64,000 nucleotides of DNA from Bernardetia sp. ABR2-2B (GTDB lineage Bacteria > Bacteroidota > Bacteroidia > Cytophagales > Bernardetiaceae). The DNA is taken from NCBI RefSeq assembly GCF_037126435.1, contig NZ_CP147020.1, forward strand, positions 4,291,001 through 4,355,000, written 5' to 3'. Numbering within the stretch: position 1 is the first letter of the stretch; the number at the start of each line of letters is the position of its first letter. The notes beneath the pieces were generated by a model. That model had not been told where the DNA came from. It searched no databases and saw only the letters and a list, made by a program, of their open reading frames with translations. This document shows, one piece after another, positions 17,795 to 27,018 of this stretch. A program made the translations under genes and the position numbers.

Positions 17795-18331
17795 ATGAAA
17801 AAACAAAACTTTATCTATTCTTTTGTAATCTCTTTACTGAGCATTTTCTTCCTTTCTTTTGTGGTAAATTCTAATCAAATTTCTATAAAAAATAATAGTG
17901 TAGTTACTCCAATAGATAAAAATCAGCTTATTGAGCTTACTCAAAAAGATGATGATTCGCTTTTTATAATTAATTTTTGGGCTACTTGGTGCGCTCCCTG
18001 TGTGCGTGAACTTCCTTATTTTAATACTGCAAACAAGAAATATACTGATAAAATTTCGATGAAACTTATCAGTATGGATTTTGATGACCAGTTGGAAAAA
18101 CGAGTAATTCCATTTTTCGAACGAAAAAACTTTGAAGATTATGCAATGGATAAGTATCTTATTACGTCTATGGATTATGACAACTGGATGCCTAAGATAG
18201 ACAAAGACTGGTCAGGTTCTATTCCTGCAACGCTTTTTTATAATAAGGCAAAAAACATTCGTTATTTTCATGAAGGCGATTATAATGAAGAAGAATTATA
18301 TCATACGATTGATTCGCTTTTGGCGTTATAA
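17795..18331 (+). CDS. TlpA/ResA-like thiol-disulfide oxidoreductase
   Basis: A hydrophobic N-terminal segment (about 9-25) serves as signal or membrane anchor and is followed by a thioredoxin fold. The active site is Cys66/Cys69 in NFWATWCAPCVRELP, the TlpA/ResA form, and the cis-Pro region is SIPATLFY. Such proteins reduce disulfides or cytochrome apoproteins outside the cytoplasmic membrane. I took the start at 17795 rather than 17735 because the promoter overlaps the earlier ATG. A second thioredoxin-fold gene follows 66 bases downstream and is probably in the same transcript. Confidence 0.88.
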   Translation: MKKQNFIYSFVISLLSIFFLSFVVNSNQISIKNNSVVTPIDKNQLIELTQKDDDSLFIINFWATWCAPCVRELPYFNTANKKYTDKISMKLISMDFDDQLEKRVIPFFERKNFEDYAMDKYLITSMDYDNWMPKIDKDWSGSIPATLFYNKAKNIRYFHEGDYNEEELYHTIDSLLAL

Positions 18332-18397
18332 ATTGAATCAATTTTAGCATTTTAATTATTATTTCAAATTTTCAAACTATTCTAAATTCTTAAAACT

Positions 18398-19024
18398 ATG
18401 AATTACAACAAAATTTTTACTTCTCTTTCTATGTTAGTAGCAGTTTTTGCTATTACATTTTTATTTACTGCTGCAACTGACAAAAATGGTTATACTGTTG
18501 GCGATGAAGCAACAGACTTTAACCTCAAAAATATTGATGGCGAAATGGTTTCTCTTGCTGGAATAGAAGAGGCAAAGGGTTATATTGTTACCTTTACGTG
18601 TAACCACTGTCCGTATGCAAAATTATATGAAGACCGTTTGATTGAACTGCACAATCAATATGCAGAAAAAGGCTATCCAGTAGTTGCTATCAACCCAAAT
18701 GTAATGACAAAAGACGATGATAGTTTTGAAATGATGATCGAACGTGCAGCAGAAAAAGAATTTCCATTTGTTTATCTTTCTGATGAAGACCAAAGTATTG
18801 CAAAAGCATACGGAGCTACCAAAACACCTCACGTTTATGTATTGAGCAAAAATGATGGAAAACTAAAAGTAGAATATATTGGTGCGATTGATGATAATGC
18901 GAAAAGTGCTGATGAAGTTACAGAAACATACGTATTAGATGCAGTAGATGCACTTTTAGCTGGTAAAAAAGTAAGAAAAAAAGAAGCTAAAGCTGTTGGT
19001 TGTTCTATTAAATGGAAAAAGTAA
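18398..19024 (+). CDS. Secreted redoxin (thioredoxin/peroxiredoxin fold)
   Basis: After a signal peptide (about 1-26), this 208-residue protein has an AhpC/TSA-like redoxin domain that starts at VGDEATDFNLKNIDG. The active site is the uncommon CNHC (Cys68, Cys71) in TFTCNHCPYAKLYEDR, and the cis-Pro segment is TKTPHVYVLS. A further Cys sits near the C-terminus (AVGCSIKWKK). Related proteins are annotated as thioredoxin-family or alkyl-hydroperoxide-reductase-like. Its exact substrate is unknown. It is probably co-transcribed with the TlpA-like gene upstream. Confidence 0.85.
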   Translation: MNYNKIFTSLSMLVAVFAITFLFTAATDKNGYTVGDEATDFNLKNIDGEMVSLAGIEEAKGYIVTFTCNHCPYAKLYEDRLIELHNQYAEKGYPVVAINPNVMTKDDDSFEMMIERAAEKEFPFVYLSDEDQSIAKAYGATKTPHVYVLSKNDGKLKVEYIGAIDDNAKSADEVTETYVLDAVDALLAGKKVRKKEAKAVGCSIKWKK

Positions 19025-19045
19025 TATTTCAATTCATTGAAAATA

Positions 19046-19080
19046 AAAAAGAGACTGACCTTTTCGGACAGTCTCTTTTT
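19046..19080. terminator. Bidirectional hairpin terminator
   Basis: AAAAAGAGACTG pairs perfectly with CAGTCTCTTTTT. It sits between the convergent redoxin and unknown genes. Confidence 0.85.
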
Positions 19081-19103
19081 TATGCCTGTTTGTTTACTAT
19101 TTT

Positions 19104-19586
19104 CTATTTAAAATCTGATTTTCTATTGTTTTCTTGTCTGTCAGAAAGTGAAATATCATCTCTTTTCATAGGTTTAATTTTGTTGAGAGAAGCAACAACT
19201 GTATCAAGGTAACTTTCAGCTTCTTCGATACTCTGAAATTTTTTAGTAGGCATTCCAGAGTGTTCTACCATCTGACTTGCTTGTAAATCTGCTATATCAT
19301 TCATAGCCATTACTTCAGCAGTTTCTAAAAGACCATTTTCAGTCAGAAAGGATTGAACTTTTTCATGTAATTTTTCTATTTTTTTGCTTTGCAGGTTCAT
19401 TAATCTAATATCAGAAAGAACAGTAAAGTTAGTTGATACTTGAGAAATAGCCCTTTTCCAATCCTCTACAAAGCAGGGAATTTGACTTTCATCTTGAATT
19501 TTACCTATGATACTGAAATAGATTCTATTCTTGGTAGAGTTTGTATATAATTTATAATGTTGATTTTCTTTAATAGTAATATTCAT
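19104..19586 (-). CDS. Unknown cytoplasmic protein, possibly STAS/SpoIIAA-like
   Basis: This 160-residue protein has no signal peptide or membrane segment. It starts with strands (HYKLYTNSTKNRIYFSIIGKI), then FVEDWKRAISQVSTNFTVLSDIRLM, a long helix, a strand around AEVMAMND, and SIEEAESYLDTVV. This order of secondary structure, with a mid-protein strand ending in Asp, recalls STAS/SpoIIAA-like domains, but no signature settles it. The last 20 residues are charged and probably disordered. A TATATTTG element (19734-19727, minus strand) lies ~140 bases upstream. Confidence 0.65.
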   Translation of the reverse strand: MNITIKENQHYKLYTNSTKNRIYFSIIGKIQDESQIPCFVEDWKRAISQVSTNFTVLSDIRLMNLQSKKIEKLHEKVQSFLTENGLLETAEVMAMNDIADLQASQMVEHSGMPTKKFQSIEEAESYLDTVVASLNKIKPMKRDDISLSDRQENNRKSDFK

Positions 19587-19795
19587 CTTAAAAGAATTTA
19601 GGTAGGTAAATTGTCTGTATTTTGAATAGTTAAGTCTTTTAAGAGAAAAGTAATTAATTTCTCTTTGTTAAACAGTTATTCATTTTTGTTTAACTATTTA
19701 GTTGAGTTATAGTGTTTATTTTTAAACAAATATACGATTTGTTTAGCTAATTAAGAAATTTGATAGTAAACTAATTCTAAAATTAAAGACATACA

Positions 19796-19833
19796 AAAAA
19801 GTCTTTGCATAAATAATTATACAAAGACTTTTT
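19796..19833 (-). terminator. Hairpin terminator of the Ig-like repeat gene
   Basis: AAAAAGTCTTTG (19796-19807) pairs with CAAAGACTTTTT (19822-19833) across a 14-base loop. It lies 30 bases downstream of the gene ending at 19864. Confidence 0.8.
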
Positions 19834-19863
19834 CATATGTTATGTCCAATAAAAAGGAAAAGG

Positions 19864-21102
19864 TTATCTAATCAAAACGATTTCATCACTAATTACTTCT
19901 GATTCATTTCCTGCATCATCTTTGAATTTTATGAAAACTGCTTTTTTGCCATTTTCACCCATCAGACGCCAATCACTAACAAGTTCTTCATAAGGCAGCC
20001 AACGCCCACCTCTAAAATTATCACTATTTGAAAGCATCATATACTTTGCATCTTTAGCTTTTATGGTAAGTTCGACAATTCCATCAATATGTCTTGAAGT
20101 TTGGTCGCCTCCATTTATCGTAATCATTGTATCAGAAGGAGGAGTAGAATCTACGTCTATACTTGCCGAAACTACTTCTGTCTCATTTTTTGCATTATCT
20201 CTAAATTTTGCATAGAGTTTTTTCTCGCCATCACCTTCTGAAAGTGTCCATTTAAAGTATTTTTTGATAGGCTGCCATTCTTGTCCTTCAAAGGCTTCAT
20301 TATCCGAAACCATCATCTCAGTTGCTCCACCTGCTGTGAGTGTAAGCTGAACTTCGGCAGCTTGTTTGGTAAGTGCAGGTTCTCCATTATTTATAGTAAT
20401 TGAAGGACGAACAGGACCTTGTGTATCTAAGGTTACCTTATCTGTAACAACATCAGAAATATTACCCGAACGGTCACGAAATTTAGCAAAAACCATTTTT
20501 ACGCCATCTAATTTGCTTCCCAACTGCCAATCTTCAATTTCTGGACTAATCAGTTGCCAACGCTGACGATAAAAAGAACGATGGTTCGAAATCATAACAT
20601 AATAGCGTTTGTCTGGCTCTTCTGCACTCACAAAAAGCTTTACAAGTTGTGTAGAATCCTTAATTGCTTCTCCTTCTACATCAATTTTGAGTTTAGGATT
20701 TTGTGGAGGAGTCATGTCCAAATAAATACTTGCTGTTACTATTGCCATCATATTTGCTTTAGCATCTTTAAAACGCACATATACTTTTTGGTCGCCATCT
20801 TTTGGAATTAATTTCCAACCATAAACAGTTGGCTGATAAGGAATCCAATGTGCATCTATAAAATCTTGACGGTTACTAATTTGCATTTGTGTAACATCAA
20901 AAGCTGCAATTTGTAGGGTAACAAATGGAGTTTTGGTATAATGGCTTCCTTTGTTTATCGTAACTCTATTAGTAGAATCTTTTTTGAAGTTGAATTGAGC
21001 CTCTACATTTATAGAAATAAAGAAAAAAGAAAGTAAAAAAATGCCACTCAAGGTTGCTTTATAGAAAAAAGTAGAACGAAGAAATGTAATGCTATTTGTC
21101 AT
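19864..21102 (-). CDS. Secreted protein with four Ig-like tandem repeats
   Basis: A signal peptide (about 1-36, ending SINVEAQ) is followed by four repeats of ~90 residues that fill the protein to its end. Each repeat has the pattern: I-x-I-x-x-G, valine-rich strand, MxISN or MMLSN, F...W-x-P, W-x-L, DG-x-K-x-VYxKFKDxxGN, then D-x-x-PP. The DxTPP joints and the (K/R)FxDxxGNxS strands resemble bacterial Ig-like domains of extracellular proteins. No catalytic domain or type IX sorting tail is seen, so it is perhaps a structural periplasmic or surface protein. Two TAnnTTTG-like sites overlap at about 21199-21215 on the minus strand. Confidence 0.8.
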   Translation of the reverse strand: MTNSITFLRSTFFYKATLSGIFLLSFFFISINVEAQFNFKKDSTNRVTINKGSHYTKTPFVTLQIAAFDVTQMQISNRQDFIDAHWIPYQPTVYGWKLIPKDGDQKVYVRFKDAKANMMAIVTASIYLDMTPPQNPKLKIDVEGEAIKDSTQLVKLFVSAEEPDKRYYVMISNHRSFYRQRWQLISPEIEDWQLGSKLDGVKMVFAKFRDRSGNISDVVTDKVTLDTQGPVRPSITINNGEPALTKQAAEVQLTLTAGGATEMMVSDNEAFEGQEWQPIKKYFKWTLSEGDGEKKLYAKFRDNAKNETEVVSASIDVDSTPPSDTMITINGGDQTSRHIDGIVELTIKAKDAKYMMLSNSDNFRGGRWLPYEELVSDWRLMGENGKKAVFIKFKDDAGNESEVISDEIVLIR

Positions 21103-21234
21103 TTTATTAAATTATGTAATAATCAATTTTGTAGAAAGCTATTTTTTTATAGGGTGTTTTTTTGATATAATTCAATTGTAAATTCCCTAAAAGTATGCCA
21201 AAATTACCAAAAATAAAAGGATAAAATACCATTT

Positions 21235-21270
21235 AAACCCTAAGTGTCTTCGAAGACCTTTAGGGTTTTT
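21235..21270 (-). terminator. Hairpin terminator of the TonB-receptor-like gene
   Basis: The outer arms AAACCCTAA/TTAGGGTTT enclose an inner perfect GTCTTC/GAAGAC palindrome. It sits 35 bases beyond the stop codon of the gene ending at 21305. Confidence 0.7.
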
Positions 21271-21304
21271 GCTAATATCCTCCTCGCCTTCTTCTTCCAG
21301 AACC

Positions 21305-24157
21305 TTATCCACGTTTTTGTTTACTTGCTTCTTCTTCCATCTTTTTTGCTCTAGCTGTTTTGAAGTTGCGAATCATGTAGGTAAAACTTACCATAAAATA
21401 ACGCTGTAAAACCTGTGTTTGTATATCTTCAACGTAAGTTTCTGTTACATTTCTAGAAATACTATTGTTTTGGTCTAATAAATCAAAAATGGTTAGTTTT
21501 ATTTCTCCTCTTTCGTCTTTCATAAAACGCTTTCCTACGCTCATTGTCCACAACAAATAATCTTGATTAAAGCTATCAGAAAGACCGTTATAACTTTGAT
21601 ACGTAATATCATTTTGCCATAAAAAACCTTTTTTGAATAAAAATAAATTTCTAAACTCAACATTATGCGTAATAAAATTATTGTCTGCCTGTGGTTGAAT
21701 CGTATTTTCTACAATATTATATCCTAATGTATAAGTAAGTCCAAAGTCTATTTTTTCACTAATATTACTATTTATACTTAAACCTTCTGAAAGAATATAG
21801 TTATTAGAAATATTCTCACTTCCATTAATCAAAGTAGGCGTTCTGTTATAAGAAAAACGATTATTTAAACTGAAATTGAGTTTCCAAAAAGTAGCTCCGA
21901 TACTTGAATATAAACGACCTGATACTGCTCCATCCACATTCACGGGACGGTTGAGCTGAACACCTTCTGAAAGAAAAATATTATCTATTGTAAGTGAGTC
22001 TTGCCCAGAAATCCACGTCGAATTGGTAATATAATCGTTTGTGTAATTGATGAAGGTAAATAAAGAAAAGTTAAAGCGTTTGTCTGGATTATTATATGAA
22101 TAACGACCAATAATACGGTTCTCTGTTTGTTGGTCTAGCTCTTCATTACCGACAGAAAGTTGTAATGGATTAGTATTATCAACCACTTCTTGAAGCTGCG
22201 TAATTTGTGGATTGCGAGTAGAAGTACGATAGACAAAAAACATTCTACTGTTTTTAGAAAATCTATATCTCAAGAATATTCTAGGTAAAATATTAGTAAA
22301 TGTTCTTTCAAAATTAGTTTCAAATGGAAAAACTTGTCCACCTCTCAAGGTCGCATTTTGATAATTGAAATTAGTGCTAAAATTGAGCTTTCTAGTGCGA
22401 TAGCTATATGCCAAGCCAGTTTTGTGATACAAATAATCACTTTCAATGTTAGAAGAAAGTTGATTGTTTAGTATTCTGCCTTGTTCTGGGTTTTGCAAAA
22501 ACTCTGAAAGAATATCGTAGGTTTCTCTTTCGTTTTCTATTTGATTGTTTGAATACTCATACTCAAACTGTAAGCTAGATTTTTTTGAAAGAGGCTCGGT
22601 ATATTGAAATTCGGTTGCCCAAAGAATATCATTTCGATTATTAAATGTTTCTTGGTTAAGCGTGTCAGCACCTTTGAAGGTTTCTACATTTGCTAAAAGG
22701 TTACTTTCTCCATCTTGTAGATTTGTTTGTGTATTTAGTTTTAATGAAAAAGTACGACCACGTTTTTTGAATCGATGACGAAAAAGAGCATCGTTTTCAA
22801 AATTATAAGCTGTTGAATTACTACCAAAATCATTTACAGTTCTATTTAAAAGAAAATTATCATCTAAAAGAGTTTGAGCATCAGTAAGACTACTGCTTTC
22901 ATAGTTTTGAATATTTAATCTAGGTGTTAGAATGAGTTCGTTTACGGAATCAATTTTATATTCAAAACGCAGTGCAAAACGGTGATTTTGATTACTACTA
23001 CTGTTTATCTGGTCTTGGCTATAAAACTGACTTTGAGCTGTTCCGTTTGCGTTGTCTTGTAGGAAAAAATCTCTAGTTAGGTTTGTAGTTGAGGCATTAT
23101 CACTCCAGTTTAGAAAATAACTACCTGAAAGTTCAATTTTTTTGCCCCACTCATCAGTATAATTAATGCCTACGCTATGAGTTTGAGTAATTCCATTTTG
23201 TCCACCGACCAAAAAATTATTTATATCACTTGGGTTTCCTCTGTTTCTTCTCCAACGTCGTGTATTATTTTCCGAACCCACAACACCTAATAAATCTTGT
23301 GTAGAAAAATTTTGCTGACTAACATTATTCGTGATTCCAATGACCGAAATACGTTGTTTTCCATTGAAAAAATTGACATTTCCTCCTCCAATATAACGCT
23401 CATCTGTTCCATAACCACCGTAAATTTTTCCAAACTGACCATTTCTCATGTCTTTTTTGGTAATAATATTTATTGTCTTGACTGTATTTCCGTCGCTTAC
23501 GCCAGAAAATTGCGATTGGTCGCTCTCTTGATTATAGACTTGCACTTTATCTATTACTTGAGCAGGAAGGTTTTTCAAAGCTGCTTTTGGGTCTTTTCCA
23601 AAAAATTCTTTTCCATCTACTAAAACTCGTCCTACTTCTTCGCCTTCTGCCTGAATTTTTCCATCTACTGTTGTGATAGTAGGCATTTTTTTGATAAGTG
23701 TTTCGGCATCTGCATTTTTTTCTGTCTTGAATGCACCTGCATTGTATTGTGTAGTATCTCCAATTTGTTCTGAAACAGTTTGTCTTCCCTCTACTGTTAC
23801 GGCTAAAAGAGTGCTTTCTTCTATTAAAATAGGTTCTAAAACTGTATTTGGTTTTGATAAAACAACACTTTGAGAATAATTTTGATAGCCTACATAACTA
23901 ATTTGAAGAATATATTCTTTTTGAGTAAGATTCTTAAATAAAAACTTTCCTTCTACATCAGTTGTAGCAAAAACAAATTTTGAAGTATCACTAACAAAAC
24001 GCATCACAATATTTGCCGAAATGAGAGGTTCAGAGGTTTCTTTTTCCAAGACAATTCCCTCTATATTATAATTCTGAGCTAAAGTAAAATTGGAAAAGGA
24101 AAGGATAAAAAAACAAGAAAAAGTAAAAATGGAAGAGTAAAAAATGGATTTCATCAA
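21305..24157 (-). CDS. TonB-dependent-receptor-like outer-membrane beta-barrel protein
   Basis: This 950-residue outer-membrane protein has a signal peptide (about 1-27), then a carboxypeptidase-regulatory-like domain (about 30-110; IEGIVLEKETSEPLISANIVM, GKFLFKNL, YVGY). A plug follows (about 130-230; DAETLIKKMPTITTVDGKIQAEG, VLVDGKEFFGKDPKAALKNLPA, VKTINIITKKD), then a long barrel of aromatic strands ending RYFMVSFTYMIRNF. The plug and barrel pattern is that of the OMP_b-brl_3 branch of TonB-dependent receptors in Bacteroidota. It ends in a short basic tail. No SusD partner or regulator is adjacent, so the substrate cannot be guessed. Confidence 0.93.
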   Translation of the reverse strand: MMKSIFYSSIFTFSCFFILSFSNFTLAQNYNIEGIVLEKETSEPLISANIVMRFVSDTSKFVFATTDVEGKFLFKNLTQKEYILQISYVGYQNYSQSVVLSKPNTVLEPILIEESTLLAVTVEGRQTVSEQIGDTTQYNAGAFKTEKNADAETLIKKMPTITTVDGKIQAEGEEVGRVLVDGKEFFGKDPKAALKNLPAQVIDKVQVYNQESDQSQFSGVSDGNTVKTINIITKKDMRNGQFGKIYGGYGTDERYIGGGNVNFFNGKQRISVIGITNNVSQQNFSTQDLLGVVGSENNTRRWRRNRGNPSDINNFLVGGQNGITQTHSVGINYTDEWGKKIELSGSYFLNWSDNASTTNLTRDFFLQDNANGTAQSQFYSQDQINSSSNQNHRFALRFEYKIDSVNELILTPRLNIQNYESSSLTDAQTLLDDNFLLNRTVNDFGSNSTAYNFENDALFRHRFKKRGRTFSLKLNTQTNLQDGESNLLANVETFKGADTLNQETFNNRNDILWATEFQYTEPLSKKSSLQFEYEYSNNQIENERETYDILSEFLQNPEQGRILNNQLSSNIESDYLYHKTGLAYSYRTRKLNFSTNFNYQNATLRGGQVFPFETNFERTFTNILPRIFLRYRFSKNSRMFFVYRTSTRNPQITQLQEVVDNTNPLQLSVGNEELDQQTENRIIGRYSYNNPDKRFNFSLFTFINYTNDYITNSTWISGQDSLTIDNIFLSEGVQLNRPVNVDGAVSGRLYSSIGATFWKLNFSLNNRFSYNRTPTLINGSENISNNYILSEGLSINSNISEKIDFGLTYTLGYNIVENTIQPQADNNFITHNVEFRNLFLFKKGFLWQNDITYQSYNGLSDSFNQDYLLWTMSVGKRFMKDERGEIKLTIFDLLDQNNSISRNVTETYVEDIQTQVLQRYFMVSFTYMIRNFKTARAKKMEEEASKQKRG

Positions 24158-24362
24158 AAAAAAGTTATTAGGTAAAGCACTTGATTTAAGAATACTAACT
24201 TGACTTAGACACTTTGTAGAGTGAAAGGTTTAATTCTCAATTGTTTAAAAGTGTTAATAGGTTTAAATAATAGCTTTAGTATGGGAGGTAAAAGGTGCTT
24301 TTTTTATTGCTTTTGCCTGTTTTTCTACGATTTTAACTAGTGTCGTTAAAAATGACGATAAA

Positions 24363-24402
24363 AAAAGCCTATCTGATTAAATTAAAAATCAAATAGGCTT
24401 TT
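24363..24402 (-). terminator. Hairpin terminator
   Basis: AAAAGCCTATCTGATT pairs with AATCAAATAGGCTTTT with one mismatch across an 8-base loop. It lies 20 bases past the gene ending at 24422. Confidence 0.8.
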
Positions 24403-24421
24403 CATGAACTGCTAAACTCAT

Positions 24422-26029
24422 TTACTTAAATGATAATGTATTTATTATTTCTTCAAGCTCTTTTTCCTGTTCTGGAGTAGAATAAGCAGTAATTATACTT
24501 ACAGCAAATCCATTTATTATTGTGGCATAATACTTTTGATGAATAGGAGTTTGATTATAGGTCATAGAAGTATTCATAAGGTAAAACTCTTTACTAGAAA
24601 ATGTTTCTGTGGTAAATTCTTTATCAATATTTTCAAATGGCATTTGTGATTGTTCAAGCTGAGTAGCAATTTCCATCAAATAATTACTTCCTGATTTAAT
24701 TTGAGGAGCAGAGTCTAAATTAACAACTGTTATCATAAAATTAGTGTTATATTTTACCTTTGTTCCTACTGGATGTTGAAATACTTGTAATAAAGTAGCT
24801 GAACCTATCTCCTCATTTTCTGTTGCTTCTTTACCTCCTACCATCTTACCTGCCATTTTATTGAGCTGTTCTATCTGTTCTTTACTTTGAACAGTCCATT
24901 TAGAAGGAACATCTATTGCAAGACCAAAGTAATCATTGACATATTTTCCTTCTCTTACTGTTCCATAATCAAAATTTACCTTTTTTTTTGTTTTTTGCTC
25001 AATACCTCTTCCTTGCTCGTTCTGCTGATTATTGTTTTGTGCAGAACTATTTCCACCTGCAAGTACCCACGCACCTACATAGGTATAATCTAATTTGTTT
25101 TGAGCATCTCGTGCTTCTTCTTTACTAGTATATTCGTAAAGCGCAATTCTATAACGGTCGCTGTCACTGGTTGTGATAACTCTTGCTTGTGGAAACTGTC
25201 CACTCAACTGTCTGACAGCAGCATCAGCATATTCTTGTGTAGAGTAACTTCCATAAATTAGATAAAACTTTCCACTTTCTAATCCTGTATTCGAATCTGC
25301 ATTGTCTGCATCTGTATTTTCATCGTTTCCGTTTCCATCTGCTGTAAGTGTAGTTACATCACTACTTCCATTATCTGCTACTTCATTAGAAGTTGCTAAT
25401 GTTCCATTTTTCAAATCATATTCAGGTTCTGTACCACTACAATTCTGAACTTCATTTTCTTCGTCTTCTACTTCCCCAAACCAAACAACAGTTACGTTTT
25501 TGTATTGTCCAATTCCTATGGCAGCCCAGTCTTTATCAGCATAACGACCCGAGTTTTTGAGAATATCTGAATAAAAAGAACTTCCTTTCCAAAGCTCCAT
25601 AATTCTTTTGGGTTCGCTTCCACCATTATAAATCACTTCATAAGCTTTTCCTGCATATCCTGTAATTTCTTTTGGTTTGTCCCACATACAAGACTGTTTT
25701 GTATTGTCTCTTTCATTGAAACAACAGGCATTCCAAAAGCCTTTGTCAGACCAACTTTGCATACTACAAGAGTCTTTATCTATTCGGTTATGAAACAAAT
25801 CTCTTGCATGAAGTTTGGCTACGAAGGTAAGTTTTTTCGAAATTTCTATTTTGTGAGCTTCATTTTCTCCCCGATAGCTATCAATAAGTGCATAGAGTTG
25901 TTGTTCGAAACCATTCATACACACTTCTTCAGGAATACTTACTTGCTGTGCCGACGCTGAAAGAGAAAATACAAAACAGAGTAAGGAAAGAAGAAAGACT
26001 GTTTTTGTATGAAAATATTCTTTTATCAT
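24422..26029 (-). CDS. Secreted CAP-like / SPOR / PsbP-like fusion protein
   Basis: A signal peptide (ending SASAQ) leads into three parts. Residues about 35-195 look like a CAP/SCP domain (LYALIDSYRGENEAHKIEIS, FVAKLHARDLF, WAAIGIGQYKNVTVVWFGE) with many cysteines. A Ser/Asp/Asn-rich linker follows (about 215-255), then a SPOR domain (about 258-328; YLIYGSYSTQEYADAAVRQL, ARVITTSDSDRYRIALYEY) of the peptidoglycan-binding type. The C-terminal 170 residues match the PsbP-like domain of the lipoprotein at 15374. SPOR suggests location at the cell wall or septum. The combined function is unknown. Confidence 0.8.
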   Translation of the reverse strand: MIKEYFHTKTVFLLSLLCFVFSLSASAQQVSIPEEVCMNGFEQQLYALIDSYRGENEAHKIEISKKLTFVAKLHARDLFHNRIDKDSCSMQSWSDKGFWNACCFNERDNTKQSCMWDKPKEITGYAGKAYEVIYNGGSEPKRIMELWKGSSFYSDILKNSGRYADKDWAAIGIGQYKNVTVVWFGEVEDEENEVQNCSGTEPEYDLKNGTLATSNEVADNGSSDVTTLTADGNGNDENTDADNADSNTGLESGKFYLIYGSYSTQEYADAAVRQLSGQFPQARVITTSDSDRYRIALYEYTSKEEARDAQNKLDYTYVGAWVLAGGNSSAQNNNQQNEQGRGIEQKTKKKVNFDYGTVREGKYVNDYFGLAIDVPSKWTVQSKEQIEQLNKMAGKMVGGKEATENEEIGSATLLQVFQHPVGTKVKYNTNFMITVVNLDSAPQIKSGSNYLMEIATQLEQSQMPFENIDKEFTTETFSSKEFYLMNTSMTYNQTPIHQKYYATIINGFAVSIITAYSTPEQEKELEEIINTLSFK

Positions 26030-26176
26030 AATTATAAAAAATAAAAAGTTTTTTAGATTTGGATTTTGGTAAATTAATAATTTCTACAATTCAAAAAGTG
26101 TGCTTTTTCCTTCAAGAATACAGATTGTTTCGACAAAGTAGCAAAAAAAGACTTATGAATAAATCTTATTTTTACA

Positions 26177-26977
26177 TTACTCACAAGGCAAAGGTGTATC
26201 TGAAACGGGATATTTTATTTTAAAATCATAATGCCACCATTCATTCGAAATAGATTTGAAGCCAACATTTTCCATTATTGTTTTGAGTGTTTTTCTATTT
26301 CTCAAGATTTCGTCTTTTGTTTCAGTAGGAAAAGCCGTAAAAGTATGATGTGCCTCTTTTCCAAAAAAATCATAGCCTGTACCCATATTTAGCTCGTTGC
26401 CTAACGAATCTACCAAAGTCATATCAACAGCGCAACCTTTATTATGATTTGAGCCTTTTCTTGGATTAGCAACATAATTTTTGTTTGTCGTTGTGTTCCA
26501 CAAAATCCATTGCACAGATAAAGGGCGATAACCATCATAAATTTTGATTCTGTACCCTTGTTCTTTAAATTTTTGATGAGCTTCAAAAAGTGCTTCGGCA
26601 GCTACTTTTCTCAAAAGAGCTTTTGGGCAAGGATAAACTTTTTGCTTCATAAAATTATTTTCGGTTGCATAGCGAATATCCAAAACTAAGCTAGAGTCGT
26701 AGTTGATAAGCTCTACCATTGCAGAGTCTTCTAATTTTTCAAAATACGCTTTTTTTTCAGCCTCTTGTTTTGCTTGTACTTCTTTTTGAAGTTCTACTTT
26801 TCTTAATGAATCTTTTACAAACTCGGCTCTTTGAGCTTCTATTTTCTTGATAGAATCTTGACGTATTTTTTCTGTCTCTTCACTTGCTTGTAATTTTTTA
26901 GATGTTTGATTCGTACAACTAAAAAATAATGAGATTAATAAAAATAAAATTGATAGGAATTGGTATAAGTTTTTCAT
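26177..26977 (-). CDS. D-Ala-D-Ala dipeptidase (VanX/DdpX family, M15D), lipoprotein
   Basis: This 266-residue protein has a lipoprotein signal (LISLFFSC), a charged coiled-coil spacer (about 30-80), then the VanX domain. It shows LDIRYATENNFMKQKVYP, the Arg of YDGYRPLSVQ, the zinc ligands in SNHNKGCAVDMTL (SxHxxxxAxD) and EWWHYD with catalytic Glu and third ligand His. VanX enzymes cleave D-alanyl-D-alanine. Outside vancomycin clusters they recycle peptidoglycan dipeptides. It follows hemF by 41 bases on the same strand, so the two may share a transcript. No vanA or vanH is present, so resistance is not implied. Confidence 0.92.
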   Translation of the reverse strand: MKNLYQFLSILFLLISLFFSCTNQTSKKLQASEETEKIRQDSIKKIEAQRAEFVKDSLRKVELQKEVQAKQEAEKKAYFEKLEDSAMVELINYDSSLVLDIRYATENNFMKQKVYPCPKALLRKVAAEALFEAHQKFKEQGYRIKIYDGYRPLSVQWILWNTTTNKNYVANPRKGSNHNKGCAVDMTLVDSLGNELNMGTGYDFFGKEAHHTFTAFPTETKDEILRNRKTLKTIMENVGFKSISNEWWHYDFKIKYPVSDTPLPCE

Positions 26978-27018
26978 TTGAAGTATTTTTTATAAAAAAA
27001 TGGATAATAAAGAACAGA

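Noticed and set aside
26177-26977. Vancomycin-resistance gene
   Set aside because: Only a VanX-type dipeptidase is present, without vanH/vanA ligase genes; such enzymes commonly recycle peptidoglycan.
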